NCBI RefSeq assembly: GCF_033971325.1
Contig: NZ_CP117180.1
Span: 254,041 to 318,040, forward strand
Reading direction: 5' to 3'
From: Hydrogenobacter sp. T-2
GTDB lineage: Bacteria; Aquificota; Aquificia; Aquificales; Aquificaceae
Length of the DNA stretch: 64,000 nucleotides
The notes under the pieces are model-generated. The model made no database searches and was not told the DNA's origin. It saw only the letters and a program-made list of their open reading frames with translations. The stretch's first letter is position 1. Each line of letters begins with the position of its first letter. Both the position numbers and the translations under genes were made by a program. This document shows, piece after piece, positions 7,545-16,252 of this stretch.

Positions 7545-8734
7545 TCTTCAAAGTCATAGCTAAAGTAAATTCTTACACCCTTTTGTTTTGCATATCTTTC
7601 TGTATGTGGTGATGCAACCATGTGGGTTACCATAACAGGTATAACAGGTGCGTTAAGGTATTCTTGCACTCTTTGCAGTTTTCTAAGAAATTCATCTATA
7701 TGTTTTTTGTTAAGTTGAGTTTTTGACTCACCTATTATGAAAACCTCTGAGCCATCTACTTTTGCCTTGCCAAATATGTTAACTTCGTCATAGCTAAACT
7801 CGGAATATTCTATGAAGCCTCTTTTTAGTCTTCCTATAACTTCTATGTTTTCCTCTTTCATAAGTCTTGGCAGGTGTTTGTAAGCCTTGTTTTCCAGTAT
7901 ATACCCTACAGTGTGTGAGAGGCCTCCTAATTGTTCTCTTGTTTTCTTGTGGTCTTCTTGTAGTTTTTTCACAGATTCCGCTAAACTCTCAACTACCTTT
8001 GATAGCTCTGCAACTGTAGCTCTGAGATCCTCTTGATCCTTGGCAAGCTTAGCTACTGTGTTCTTCAGTTCAATCATCTCTTGAGATAGCTGAGCCACAG
8101 TGTTTTTTAGCTCAATCATCTCTTGAGATAGCTGAGCCACGGTATTTTTCAGTTCAATCATCTCTCGAGAGAGCTGAGCGACAGTTTTCTTAAGCTCCTC
8201 TTGGTCTTTTGAAAGCTGAGCTACAGTGTTTTTCAGTTCAATCATCTCTCGAGAGAGCTGAGCGACAGTTTTCTTGAGTTCCTCTTGGTCTTTTGATAGC
8301 TGGGCTACTGTATTCTTTAGCTCAATCATCTCTTGAGATAGCTGGGCTACAGTTTTCTTAAGTTCCTGCTGGTCTCTTATAAGCTCTGCAACAATTTTCT
8401 TAAGTTCCTCTTGGTCTTTTGAAAGCTGGGCTACAGTGTTCTTCAGCTCAATCATTTCTTGAGATAGCTGTGCCACTGTTTTCCTAAGCTCCTCTTGTCC
8501 TTTAGCAAGCTCCGCAACTATTTTTCTTAGCTCCTCTTGATTTTCTGAAAGCCTATGGACAGACTCTGAAAGGGCGTTTAGCTTTTCTGTAAGAGCTTGC
8601 AGATTAGTCCATATCTTTTTACGCTCTTCTGTATCCCACATTTGCATGAGGGCGAGGGCAAACTCCATTATGGAAGCAACCTGCTCTGGCTCAAACTTCC
8701 CTTCAAGTAGACTTTTTAGCTCTCCAAACTGCAT
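7541..8734 (-). CDS. Long tandem-repeat coiled-coil protein with C-terminal PD-(D/E)XK-like domain
   Basis: 397 residues. After a 60-residue helical head come about 14 contiguous 14-residue units (roughly residues 61-256) of two alternating types, QLSxEMIELKNTVA and QLSKDQEELKKTVA, which make two-heptad steps of a left-handed coiled coil. The C-terminal 120 residues carry YDEVNIFG and IIGESKTQ, the D...E-x-K layout of the restriction-endonuclease-like fold, as in the shorter paralogue at 2303-2977. Function is unknown. The gene splits pseB from pseC, has no Shine-Dalgarno but a -10-like element 10 nt before its ATG, and its stop overlaps the start of pseC by 4 bp. Confidence 0.75.
   Translation of the reverse strand: MQFGELKSLLEGKFEPEQVASIMEFALALMQMWDTEERKKIWTNLQALTEKLNALSESVHRLSENQEELRKIVAELAKGQEELRKTVAQLSQEMIELKNTVAQLSKDQEELKKIVAELIRDQQELKKTVAQLSQEMIELKNTVAQLSKDQEELKKTVAQLSREMIELKNTVAQLSKDQEELKKTVAQLSREMIELKNTVAQLSQEMIELKNTVAQLSQEMIELKNTVAKLAKDQEDLRATVAELSKVVESLAESVKKLQEDHKKTREQLGGLSHTVGYILENKAYKHLPRLMKEENIEVIGRLKRGFIEYSEFSYDEVNIFGKAKVDGSEVFIIGESKTQLNKKHIDEFLRKLQRVQEYLNAPVIPVMVTHMVASPHTERYAKQKGVRIYFSYDFEE
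8009..8554 (-). repeat. About 13 tandem 42-bp coding repeats
   Basis: The stretch encoding residues 61-242 of the coiled-coil protein is built from 42-base units, many nearly identical (for example the unit ending in the sense of IELKNTVA occurs six times). Two unit types alternate in the order A B B' A B A B A A A. This is an in-frame minisatellite that can change length by slippage or unequal recombination without breaking the frame. Confidence 0.85.
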
Positions 8735-8743
8735 AGTTTAAAT

Positions 8744-8749
8744 TTTATA
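8744..8749 (-). promoter_or_regulatory. Candidate -10 element for a leaderless transcript of the 7541-8734 gene
   Basis: Minus-strand TATAAA ends 10 nt before the ATG at 8734 and no Shine-Dalgarno lies between. pseB ends at 8759, so this short gap may hold a separate start site for the repeat protein and pseC. Confidence 0.4.
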
Positions 8750-8758
8750 CCCTTTATA

Positions 8759-9784
8759 TTACATTTCCACGTCTTTCATAGCCTTCTGTATAAAGACCTT
8801 TAGCTCCTCTCCTTCAAGCCACCAGTCGTTTTTATCGCTTCTGTAGAAAAAGCCTTCTTGCATCTTTGGATAGTCTTTCCAAACCTCCAAAGCCCTTGCT
8901 TCAAAGCTGAACTGAGGAAGGATAACAAAATACTCTTTTTCTTTGTGCTTTACCAGTCTTACATCCCGTGCTTCGTCTTCTGCTATTAGGCTCTCATGGA
9001 GTTTTTCTCCTGGTCTTATGCCTATTATCTTGTAGCTACAGTCTGGGCATAGGGCTTTTGCCAAGTCAACCACTCTAACGCTGGGTATCTTTGGCACAAA
9101 AACCTCACCACCTTCTGACCTTTCAAGGGCAAAAAGCACAAGCTGGACACCTTCTTCAAGAGTTATCCAAAAACGCGTCATCCTTTTGTCTGTTATAGGA
9201 AGCTCCTTACAACCTTCAGAGATTAGCTTGAGGAATAACTGCACAACGCTCCCTCTACTTCCTACCACATTACCATATCTAACTATGGCAAAAGATGTAT
9301 CCTTTGCACCTGCATAGGCGTTGCCTGCAATAAAGAGTTTTTCCATAGTTAGCTTAGTAGCACCGTAGAGGTTAACTGGATTTACCGCCTTGTCGGTAGA
9401 AAGGGCTATTACCTTTTTCACTCCCTTCTCTATAGCGGTCTCAATGATGTTTTGAGCTCCTATGATGTTGGTCTTTACTGCTTCAAAGGGATTGTATTCA
9501 AGGATTGGCACATGCTTGAGGGCTGCAGCATGCACCACATAGTCCACACCGTCAAAGGCAAGCCTTAGCCTGTCTTTATCCCTTATGTCTCCAAGGAAAA
9601 ACCTAAGCTGTGGAAACCTATCCTCTGGAAACTCCTTGCTCATCTGCCACTGCTTGAACTCATCTCTGCTGAGGATTATTACCTTTTTTGGCTTGTAATG
9701 GCTAAGCACATACCTCACAAAGGTTTTTCCAAAAGAACCCGTGCCACCAGTAATAAGTATGGTTTTGTTATCCAAAAAGCTCAT
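8759..9784 (-). CDS. pseB: PseB UDP-N-acetylglucosamine 4,6-dehydratase (inverting)
   Basis: 341 residues from the ATG at 9784. That start is preferred over an ATG 15 bases further upstream because it forms ATGA with the pseI stop and has GGGAG at the right distance. The extended SDR signatures are present: GGTGSFG for NADP (13-19), STDKA (129-133) and the catalytic Tyr140/Lys144 in YGATK. PseB removes the C4/C6 water and inverts C5 of UDP-GlcNAc, the first committed step to pseudaminic acid; the similar WbpM/FlaA1 dehydratases are longer membrane proteins. The C-terminal extension after residue 250 (RPGEKLHESL) is characteristic of this group. Confidence 0.93.
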   Translation of the reverse strand: MSFLDNKTILITGGTGSFGKTFVRYVLSHYKPKKVIILSRDEFKQWQMSKEFPEDRFPQLRFFLGDIRDKDRLRLAFDGVDYVVHAAALKHVPILEYNPFEAVKTNIIGAQNIIETAIEKGVKKVIALSTDKAVNPVNLYGATKLTMEKLFIAGNAYAGAKDTSFAIVRYGNVVGSRGSVVQLFLKLISEGCKELPITDKRMTRFWITLEEGVQLVLFALERSEGGEVFVPKIPSVRVVDLAKALCPDCSYKIIGIRPGEKLHESLIAEDEARDVRLVKHKEKEYFVILPQFSFEARALEVWKDYPKMQEGFFYRSDKNDWWLEGEELKVFIQKAMKDVEM

Positions 9785-10824
9785 TCTACAAGCTCCCAAG
9801 AAAGTGGAGTTCCAGCCTTTATGTCAAACCTTGCCCTTCTACCAAGGATATCCCTTAAATACTTGGGATGCAAACCCACTGCCGGTCTTACGCTTCTTAC
9901 AATTTCCTCTGTAAATACCTCGCCTTCTTTTATGTCCTTGGCAACAAAAAGACTTCTTGAAAACTTTCTCATGGCTTTTTGCCTTTCTGTTAGCTCGTAG
10001 CTCACTTTTCCAAGTGCCTTTTCCACCTGTCTTATGGCAGAGACCATAGCCTTGAACTCCTCTGGTTCAAGAGAAAAGGCACTGTCTGGTCCTCCAAGAT
10101 TTCTGTCAAGTATAAAATGCTTTTCCACCATAACCGCACCCAAAGCCACAGAGGCAATAGGCACTGCTATACCAAGGGTGTGGTCAGAAAGACCCACTAA
10201 CACTCCAAAGGTTTCTCTCATGTTGGGTATTGTCCTTAGGTTGGCATCCTCATAGGGTGTAGGATACTCAGAAACACACTTTAGAAGTATTATCTGCTCA
10301 TTTCCTACCCTTTTGCAGGCCTTTATGGCTTCTTCTATGTCAGAAAGGGTGGCAATGCCCGTGGAGATTATAACTGGCTTTCCCTTACTGGCTATATACT
10401 CTATTAGAGGAATGTCCACTATTTCAAAGGATGCAACCTTATAAGCTGGTGTTCCAAGCCCTTCCAAAAAGTCAACCGCAGTTTTGTCAAAGGGAGAAGA
10501 AAAACACACAAGCCCAAGCTCTCTGGCAAAGTTAAAAAGCTTCTCGTGCCACTCCCAAGGTGTGTAGGCTTTTTTATAAAGGTCATACAGATACTGACCA
10601 TCCCAAAGCGTGCCCTCTCTTATCATAAAGTGTTCGTTTTTTACATTTAAGGTTATAGTGTCTGGTGTGTAGGTTTGGAGCTTTACCGCATCCGCGCCAG
10701 ATTCTTTTATTGCCTCTATGGTTTTCAGTGCAAGGTCAAGGTCTTGCAAATGGTTAGCGGAAAGCTCAGCCACCACAAAGACAGGCTCACCCTCTCCTAT
10801 CCTTCTCCCACCTATTTCTATCAT
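9781..10824 (-). CDS. pseI: PseI/NeuB-type nonulosonate synthase
   Basis: 347 residues: an N-terminal NeuB TIM barrel (about 1-280) and a C-terminal SAF/antifreeze-like domain (about 285-347, KFSRSLFVAKDIKEGEVF). The family condenses phosphoenolpyruvate with a six-carbon amino sugar to give the nine-carbon acid using a metal ion. VVAELSANH near residue 16, KLQTYTPDT and STGIAT are recognisable barrel motifs, and they resemble PseI more than NeuB or LegI. The start ATG overlaps the Maf stop by 4 bp, and pseB follows with another 4-bp overlap, so the three form one translationally coupled unit. Confidence 0.92.
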   Translation of the reverse strand: MIEIGGRRIGEGEPVFVVAELSANHLQDLDLALKTIEAIKESGADAVKLQTYTPDTITLNVKNEHFMIREGTLWDGQYLYDLYKKAYTPWEWHEKLFNFARELGLVCFSSPFDKTAVDFLEGLGTPAYKVASFEIVDIPLIEYIASKGKPVIISTGIATLSDIEEAIKACKRVGNEQIILLKCVSEYPTPYEDANLRTIPNMRETFGVLVGLSDHTLGIAVPIASVALGAVMVEKHFILDRNLGGPDSAFSLEPEEFKAMVSAIRQVEKALGKVSYELTERQKAMRKFSRSLFVAKDIKEGEVFTEEIVRSVRPAVGLHPKYLRDILGRRARFDIKAGTPLSWELVE

Positions 10825-12752
10825 CCAAAGTCCTCCAAAAGCTCTCTTATCTCCTTAACAGCATCCTTAAGAAAGTTATGGTATAAACCATAAAACTCCC
10901 TTAGGAATTCCTTCCTTTCCTCATCTTCCAAACTCAAAGCATGCCCGAGGGCTATCTGACTCCAACGATGGGTATTGTGGTAGAGGAGGTTATACAGGAG
11001 AGGGTTTTTAAAGGAGACGAGCTTTCTAACCAAGTCTTGAAAACTGTAGACAGCGTGGTTTAGCTTTGAAAAGTCATAGTTCTTTGGATAATCCCGTATG
11101 TATTCAGAAAGGGTTTCAAAGTCTGTCTGTAGTCTTTTGAGGACTTCTGGGACGTTTACCATGTTTATATATCTTGTATCAAAGTTTTCTTCTATGGATG
11201 CTATGACTTCTTCCTTGTTTGCGGAGTTTTCCAGTCTAAAGAACTCTATGGGTAAAGGTATGGCACCTTCTATTTTTGCACCGTCAGAGGTGTTGCAGAC
11301 CTTTATACCCTTCTTTTTTATGGTCTGCTCTATGCCGTATTTGGTATTTAGAAACCATAAATGGGTCTTTACCTCACCTCCAAAGTTTCCCGGCACGGTA
11401 ATGTCAAAGTCTATTTTTGACCTATAGAGCGAGCTTTTAGGGTTGTAATAGTTTGTTAGTTTTGAGTGATGACTCTCCACATTTTTTGAGCCAAGGTCTA
11501 CACCAAAGAGGTATACCTCCTCAAAGCCAAACTCTCCTGCAAGGGCAACGCCTGCTGCGGTCACAGTGGGTCCCGTGTGCCATATGATGGGTGAGCCAGT
11601 AGGTTCTAAAAGAAGTGCACCAGTGTCGTTTAGCTTTAGAAACATGTATCCTCTCTTGAAGAGCTTAAAACAATCTGTCCATAGAGGGTTGTTGGCTATA
11701 AGCCTTGTCTGCTTGAGATAGTTTCTGTCAAGCTCTATAAGTGTGTCGTAAGTATACTTTGTCCTTTCTATCTCCACATGAAAGTCTGGCACTATGCCTG
11801 CCCTTTGCAGTGCGGATATAGCTGTTCCGCAGGAGAATATGACCGCCTTGTCCTTATATTCCTTTATCTTATCTATGGCGTAGTCCAAAGAGGGACCTGC
11901 ACCCACCACAAAGGCGACCGAACCCTTTGGCACTTTTTTCTTAGGATAATAGAGTGGTATCTTCTTCTTAAACTTTTCAAGGGTCCACCTCAAAGACCAA
12001 AGCTCATCGTCAAAGTATCCATGAAAAAGCTCCTGAAAGGCAGGAGAAGAAGAAAACCACTCTATAAGCCTCATGGGTGGGTTATATTCAAGATGCTGGA
12101 AGTAATAGCCCCAGTAGAAAACCCCTGGGTTTAGCTGTTGAGCAGTCCTCAAAAGCTCTTCAAAAGCTATATTAAGGTCTTGCTCCAATATGAGCTTATC
12201 ATGGACTATGAAGTTTAGGCTTCTGCCCGGCTTTGAGTAATACTCAAAGAGCTTTTCCCAGTCAAGGTAATAAAGGCTTAGCCTAAAAAAGGCAGGCACA
12301 TCAAGTATTATGAGGTTCTGTATTTCATACTTTTGGAGCAAAAGCTCAAGATGTATGCCAAAGCCAAGACCCACCATAAGGAGAAGCGGTATATGCCTTG
12401 TATCTCTGATGGGCTTGGGTTCTACCTTGTTGCCTATAAGACTTTGTATCTTGTAATCATACCTATGAGCTATAACATCCGTTTGAGTGGAAACCTCTAA
12501 AAGGTTGATATCTGGAAACAGCCTCATAGGTTTTTCCTCAAAAGCCTGTACTTGAGATAGGCTGAGCTGGTAGGCATCGCCCTTATATATGCCACCACCC
12601 CCAAAATCCGCATCCAGCTTTCCATCCTTGACTATCACACTAAAATTGGGAGGTAGGCTTGATATGAGCTGGAGTATACCCGGTGCTTTTTTGCGGAGAA
12701 ATTCGTGGTTTTTGTATACCCTCTCTTTAAGAAACTCCTCTTTTATTTCCAT
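10821..12752 (-). CDS. maf: Motility accessory factor (Maf) family glycosyltransferase, DUF115/MptE-like
   Basis: 643 residues. The central domain has the DUF115 features: VAFVVGAGPSLDYAID near residue 280, VEIERTKYTYDTL and LFGVDLGSKNVESHHS. Maf proteins are thought to transfer CMP-activated nonulosonates to Ser/Thr of flagellin in the cytoplasm before export. The next gene upstream, in the opposite direction, is flagellin, which supports that role. It is first in the island and has no Shine-Dalgarno; TTGTCA-N18-TAAAAT ends 11 nt before the ATG. Acceptor sites on flagellin cannot be read from sequence. Confidence 0.9.
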   Translation of the reverse strand: MEIKEEFLKERVYKNHEFLRKKAPGILQLISSLPPNFSVIVKDGKLDADFGGGGIYKGDAYQLSLSQVQAFEEKPMRLFPDINLLEVSTQTDVIAHRYDYKIQSLIGNKVEPKPIRDTRHIPLLLMVGLGFGIHLELLLQKYEIQNLIILDVPAFFRLSLYYLDWEKLFEYYSKPGRSLNFIVHDKLILEQDLNIAFEELLRTAQQLNPGVFYWGYYFQHLEYNPPMRLIEWFSSSPAFQELFHGYFDDELWSLRWTLEKFKKKIPLYYPKKKVPKGSVAFVVGAGPSLDYAIDKIKEYKDKAVIFSCGTAISALQRAGIVPDFHVEIERTKYTYDTLIELDRNYLKQTRLIANNPLWTDCFKLFKRGYMFLKLNDTGALLLEPTGSPIIWHTGPTVTAAGVALAGEFGFEEVYLFGVDLGSKNVESHHSKLTNYYNPKSSLYRSKIDFDITVPGNFGGEVKTHLWFLNTKYGIEQTIKKKGIKVCNTSDGAKIEGAIPLPIEFFRLENSANKEEVIASIEENFDTRYINMVNVPEVLKRLQTDFETLSEYIRDYPKNYDFSKLNHAVYSFQDLVRKLVSFKNPLLYNLLYHNTHRWSQIALGHALSLEDEERKEFLREFYGLYHNFLKDAVKEIRELLEDFG

Positions 12753-12762
12753 GTTCTATAAA

Positions 12763-12792
12763 ATTTTACCACCATCCATAAAAAGCTGACAA
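12763..12792 (-). promoter_or_regulatory. Promoter of the glycan island (TTGTCA-N18-TAAAAT)
   Basis: On the minus strand TTGTCA (12787-12792) and TAAAAT (12763-12768) are 18 bp apart. The predicted start is about 4 nt before the maf ATG at 12752, so the transcript would be nearly leaderless. It is divergent from the flagellin promoter 70 bp away. Confidence 0.5.
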
Positions 12793-12831
12793 GCTATCAA
12801 CCGTTGGCAGAGGGTGTAAGTTTAGGTGTCT

Positions 12832-12857
12832 TAAAAAATTTTTCCACTATCCGATAA
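12832..12857 (+). promoter_or_regulatory. Sigma-28 (FliA) type promoter of flagellin
   Basis: TAAA at 12832-12835 is followed 15 bases later by CCGATAA (12851-12857), matching the flagellar sigma-28 pattern TAAA-N15-GCCGATAA apart from the first base of the -10. It sits 35 bp before the flagellin ATG, which has a strong AAGGAGGT site at 12877-12884. Confidence 0.8.
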
Positions 12858-12891
12858 AAACATACAAGAAACTTCAAAGGAGGTACAAACC

Positions 12892-14496
12892 ATGGCACTA
12901 AGAGTGAACTTCAACTTTGAAGCGGCGGCGACACACACTGCCATCCTCTCCAATGAGAGGGATATGAACAAATCTTTGCTTAGGCTCTCAACGGGTCTGA
13001 GGATACTTAATGCTGCAGACGACTCTGCAGGTCTCTTTATTGCAGACCAGCTCATGGTGGTTGGGTCTGGCTTAGAAGAGGGCAACAGGAACATCCAAAC
13101 TGGTCTTTCTGCCCTTAGGATTGCGGAAAGCTCCGCAGGTCAGATATTCAATAGGCTAAACGAAATATATAAAAGGACGATCCGCGCAGCAAACGACATA
13201 AACGACCCCAACGCAAGGGCGAGCCTTCAGAGAGAGATAGACAATTTCATTGACGCTATTAAGAAGATAGGCACAGATACAGAATATAACGGTATAAAAC
13301 TTCTTGATGGAACCTTTGCGGGCAAGGCAATCCACTACGGAGCAAGAAAAGACCAGATACTAGAAGTGGACATAAAGAGCGTTCTCCCTAACGACATAGG
13401 TGCCTACATGGTAAAGGCACAGGGTGCAAGGTTTACATCAGGAAATACTGCAGTAAGCGCAGGAACCTTTGCTGCACATCTTAGCACCACATCCTACTGG
13501 CTTGTAGATTCGGGAGATTATGTAGATATAGCTGGCATAAGAGTGTTGTCTTATGACGGAACCCAAAGATTTGTGGACGCTGCAACTCTTGCTAAAAACA
13601 TAAACAGTGATAAGGACCTTCAGGCTCTTGGTATTGAGGCTGTAGCAAAGAACACAAACCACGCGAGCGCTACATATACTGGTTTTGCTAACTTTGCTAG
13701 CATTGTTAATGATACTACTGGGACAGCAACTCTTAGCTCTGTTACACTTGACTTTTATATCGGTAACGCCAACGCAGGCGGTCCTGCAAGCTTCTCTATC
13801 ACTATAAACAGCAGTATAACCAGTTTGCAACAGCTCGCGGATGCTATAAACACAGCAGCTTCTGGAGCGGGTTCTCCTATAAGTGCAAAGGTTGTGGATG
13901 GCAGACTTTTCCTTGAAACTAACAATGGAGAAACTATAGCGGTGAGGACGAGCATAACTGCTACCTTGGCTGGTAATGCTACTGTCGACGTAAGGCTCGG
14001 ACAGATATTAGAGGGGGCTGGCACGGTTAACTTTACAACAGCATCTAACTATTCTTACTACATAGACGTAGGCACAGTGGACATAGCAGGTATAGACACC
14101 TATAAACTTGAATACAGTGGTGTTTCTGCTTCTAACCAAGGCTTTAACTTCAATGTAGCCAACGGTTCTGACGCTACCGCCAAAAACCTATATGCGGTGA
14201 GCGTGCTTACCAACGAAAGGGCAGAAGAATCCATGCTCATAGTCAAGAAAGCCCTCCAACGCGTTGATACTGTGAGAGCCCAGATAGGTGCGGTTATGAA
14301 CAACCTCCAGTCCATATACGACTCTCAGAGGGTAGCCCTCGACAACACAAGAGAAGCTGAGAACGTCATACGCAACACAGACTACGCAGAAGAGATGACC
14401 AACTTTACCAAGCTCCAGATTAAGATGCAGGCTTCTATGGCAATGCTGGCACAGGCAAACCAGCTACCTCAATTGGTGCTTCAGCTCCTCAGATAA
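12892..14496 (+). CDS. fliC: Flagellin (filament subunit)
   Basis: 534 residues. The conserved N-terminal D0/D1 (about 1-170) has the LRLSTGLRILNAADDSAG and IQTGLSALRIAESSAGQIF helices; the C-terminal D1/D0 (about 430-534) has VRAQIGAVMNNLQS and ends in QANQLPQLVLQLLR. The middle 260 residues are Ser/Thr/Ala-rich and variable, typical of the surface-exposed part, and offer many possible O-glycosylation sites for the adjacent Maf/Pse system. There is no signal peptide, as expected for type III export. It is preceded by a sigma-28 promoter and followed by a strong terminator, so it is mainly a monocistron. Length is near the usual 500. Confidence 0.95.
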   Translation: MALRVNFNFEAAATHTAILSNERDMNKSLLRLSTGLRILNAADDSAGLFIADQLMVVGSGLEEGNRNIQTGLSALRIAESSAGQIFNRLNEIYKRTIRAANDINDPNARASLQREIDNFIDAIKKIGTDTEYNGIKLLDGTFAGKAIHYGARKDQILEVDIKSVLPNDIGAYMVKAQGARFTSGNTAVSAGTFAAHLSTTSYWLVDSGDYVDIAGIRVLSYDGTQRFVDAATLAKNINSDKDLQALGIEAVAKNTNHASATYTGFANFASIVNDTTGTATLSSVTLDFYIGNANAGGPASFSITINSSITSLQQLADAINTAASGAGSPISAKVVDGRLFLETNNGETIAVRTSITATLAGNATVDVRLGQILEGAGTVNFTTASNYSYYIDVGTVDIAGIDTYKLEYSGVSASNQGFNFNVANGSDATAKNLYAVSVLTNERAEESMLIVKKALQRVDTVRAQIGAVMNNLQSIYDSQRVALDNTREAENVIRNTDYAEEMTNFTKLQIKMQASMAMLAQANQLPQLVLQLLR

Positions 14497-14506
14497 TAGA
14501 TTAGTA

Positions 14507-14531
14507 GGGGAGGTTCCACCTCCCCTTTTTT
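14507..14531 (+). terminator. Intrinsic terminator after flagellin
   Basis: GGGGAGGT-TCC-ACCTCCCC hairpin (8-bp stem, 14507-14525) followed by six T. It should separate the abundant flagellin mRNA from the low-level flaG-fliD-fliS transcript. Confidence 0.9.
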
Positions 14532-14545
14532 AAGTGAGGGGAGAT

Positions 14546-14923
14546 ATGAAGATAGGACCTGTTGGACACGATGTTAATGTTGAACAGCAGAGGTCAATTC
14601 AAAAGCAGGTTAAGAATGGAGCACTTGAAGGGATGAGAAAACAGGTGGAGAGGGAGATACAGCAAGCTCAGCAGGAAGCCCAAGAAAATAGAAGTGTTAA
14701 GTCAGAGGAGCTTCAAAAGCTACTTGAAGAACTTAAAAGGAAGTTTGATATGCTTAGCAAGTATCTGAAAATAGAAATAGACACAGAGCTTGAAATACCG
14801 GTTGCTAAAATTATAGAAAAGGATACAAATAGGGTTATTCGCCAGATACCGCCTGATTACCTTCTTGACCTTATGAAAAGAATTGACCAGATGCTTGGTA
14901 TACTTTTACAGAAGGAGGTATAA
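14546..14923 (+). CDS. flaG: FlaG family protein
   Basis: 125 residues from the ATG at 14546; a GTG 12 bases earlier is in frame but the GAGGGGAG site points to the ATG. The N-terminus is polar and helical; the C-terminal FlaG domain is recognisable from DTELEIPVAKIIEKDTNRVIRQIPPDYLLDL. FlaG is associated with polar flagellar filament length and its exact role is unresolved. It lies directly before fliD, three bases from its TTG start, as in many polar flagellates. Confidence 0.85.
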   Translation: MKIGPVGHDVNVEQQRSIQKQVKNGALEGMRKQVEREIQQAQQEAQENRSVKSEELQKLLEELKRKFDMLSKYLKIEIDTELEIPVAKIIEKDTNRVIRQIPPDYLLDLMKRIDQMLGILLQKEV

Positions 14924-14926
14924 GCC

Positions 14927-16252
14927 TTGGCTGGAGAAATATACTTCAACAACCTTACTGGTAGGTTTGACTGGGGCTCAATAATAGACCAGATAATAAG
15001 GCTTAAATCTATTCCCATACAGAGGCTTTCCCAGGAAGCCCAGCAGGTGCAGGCAAGGCAGTCCGCCCTTCAGGGTCTTACTAATGCTGTGGGAGACCTT
15101 TCAAAGCTCTTTGAAAACCTCAACGTGGATGACCTCTTTAGAGGTAAGAGGGCTAACTCCTCAGATAGTTCTGTGCTTACAGCTACCTCCACAGAAAACA
15201 CTCCCAACGTAACTATTAACCTTTCTGTCTCAAAGCTCGCTCAAAAGGAGGTTCTCGTTACGAACGAAGGTATATCTGACATAAATTCTTCCATAAGCTG
15301 GAGTGCTTTTCAGATAGCATACAACACCGGGAACTCTTTCCTCTATTTTGATGTTCAGGCAGGTTCTGGCAAACTTTCGGACCTTGTAAGTGCCATAAAC
15401 AGTGCCGCTGGTGGCAAGATAGTTGCCAGCACCTTCTACGATGGAAGCCAATACAAGCTAATGCTTTCTGAAAGGGATGAGGCTTCTTCTACTGCAGAAA
15501 CAGGTGAAGGAAACACAGTCATATCCTTCAATCTTCCACCAGTTATAAACGGAAACACATGGAACTTAGATACCACCAATCCCCTTCAAAGCGCTCAGAA
15601 CGCACAAATAAGCATAGGCTCAAACACCCTCACGAGCCCCAGCAACAGGTTTGAAAACATAATAGATGGTCTTAGTGTTGAGGTAAAAAAGCAAGGAAAT
15701 GCCACGATTACAGTAAATGAAGACTACTCTGCAGTCTCAAAGTTTCTGGGAGATTTTGTAAGGAGCTACAATGCGGTTATATCTCAGGTAAATCAGCTTA
15801 CAGGTAGGGGTGCACTCTTTCAGGGTGACTATACTATAACAGGTATAAAGACTGAACTCTCAAGAATGTTAGACAAACTCTTTGCCAATGACCTTGTAAA
15901 CGTAAAAGAGGATGGCACCCTTGAAATAAACAGCTCTGCGGTCAATTCCTTAGCCAGCTCAAACCCTCAAAGGCTAAGGGAGGTTATTACGAACCTAAAG
16001 GATACCATGGGAGGCTATTCTCTCAGAACTAATACTACGCTCCAGACTTTCAGTAACGACCTTCAAAACAGGTTCGATGCAATAAATAGAAGGGCTCAAG
16101 ACTTAGGGCAACAACTAATAAGAGAAGAGGAAAGGCTAAGACTTGAATATGCAAGAGTTGAAGCCTTTATAAACAAGGCACAGGAAACAATGGCGAGGTT
16201 ACAAGCTTTTATAGTAAGCCTGTCAGAAATGCAAGGAGGTAATAGAAGATGA
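14927..16252 (+). CDS. fliD: FliD filament cap (hook-associated protein 2)
   Basis: 441 residues. The start is TTG at 14927, eight bases after GGAGG and right after the flaG stop. FliD_N is seen in GRFDWGSIIDQIIRLKSIPIQRL (written here only as its position, residues 9-31) and the C-terminal coiled coil occupies about 370-435. FliD caps the growing filament and guides flagellin folding outside the cell. The central part is Ser/Asn-rich like flagellin. The stop overlaps the fliS start as ATGA, so the cap and the flagellin chaperone are coupled. Confidence 0.92.
   Translation: MAGEIYFNNLTGRFDWGSIIDQIIRLKSIPIQRLSQEAQQVQARQSALQGLTNAVGDLSKLFENLNVDDLFRGKRANSSDSSVLTATSTENTPNVTINLSVSKLAQKEVLVTNEGISDINSSISWSAFQIAYNTGNSFLYFDVQAGSGKLSDLVSAINSAAGGKIVASTFYDGSQYKLMLSERDEASSTAETGEGNTVISFNLPPVINGNTWNLDTTNPLQSAQNAQISIGSNTLTSPSNRFENIIDGLSVEVKKQGNATITVNEDYSAVSKFLGDFVRSYNAVISQVNQLTGRGALFQGDYTITGIKTELSRMLDKLFANDLVNVKEDGTLEINSSAVNSLASSNPQRLREVITNLKDTMGGYSLRTNTTLQTFSNDLQNRFDAINRRAQDLGQQLIREEERLRLEYARVEAFINKAQETMARLQAFIVSLSEMQGGNRR

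Noticed and set aside
8009-8554. CRISPR-like regular repeats
   Set aside because: Units are contiguous with no spacers, in frame and translate to coiled coil.
2303-8734. Restriction-modification or phage-defence island
   Set aside because: Nuclease-like domains occur alone, with no methylase, helicase or reverse transcriptase near.
9785-9799. Upstream ATG of pseB adding five residues
   Set aside because: The next ATG has the ribosome site and the ATGA overlap typical of the island.
13438-13830. Minus-strand open frames inside flagellin
   Set aside because: Shadow of the variable flagellin region, no promoter or family.
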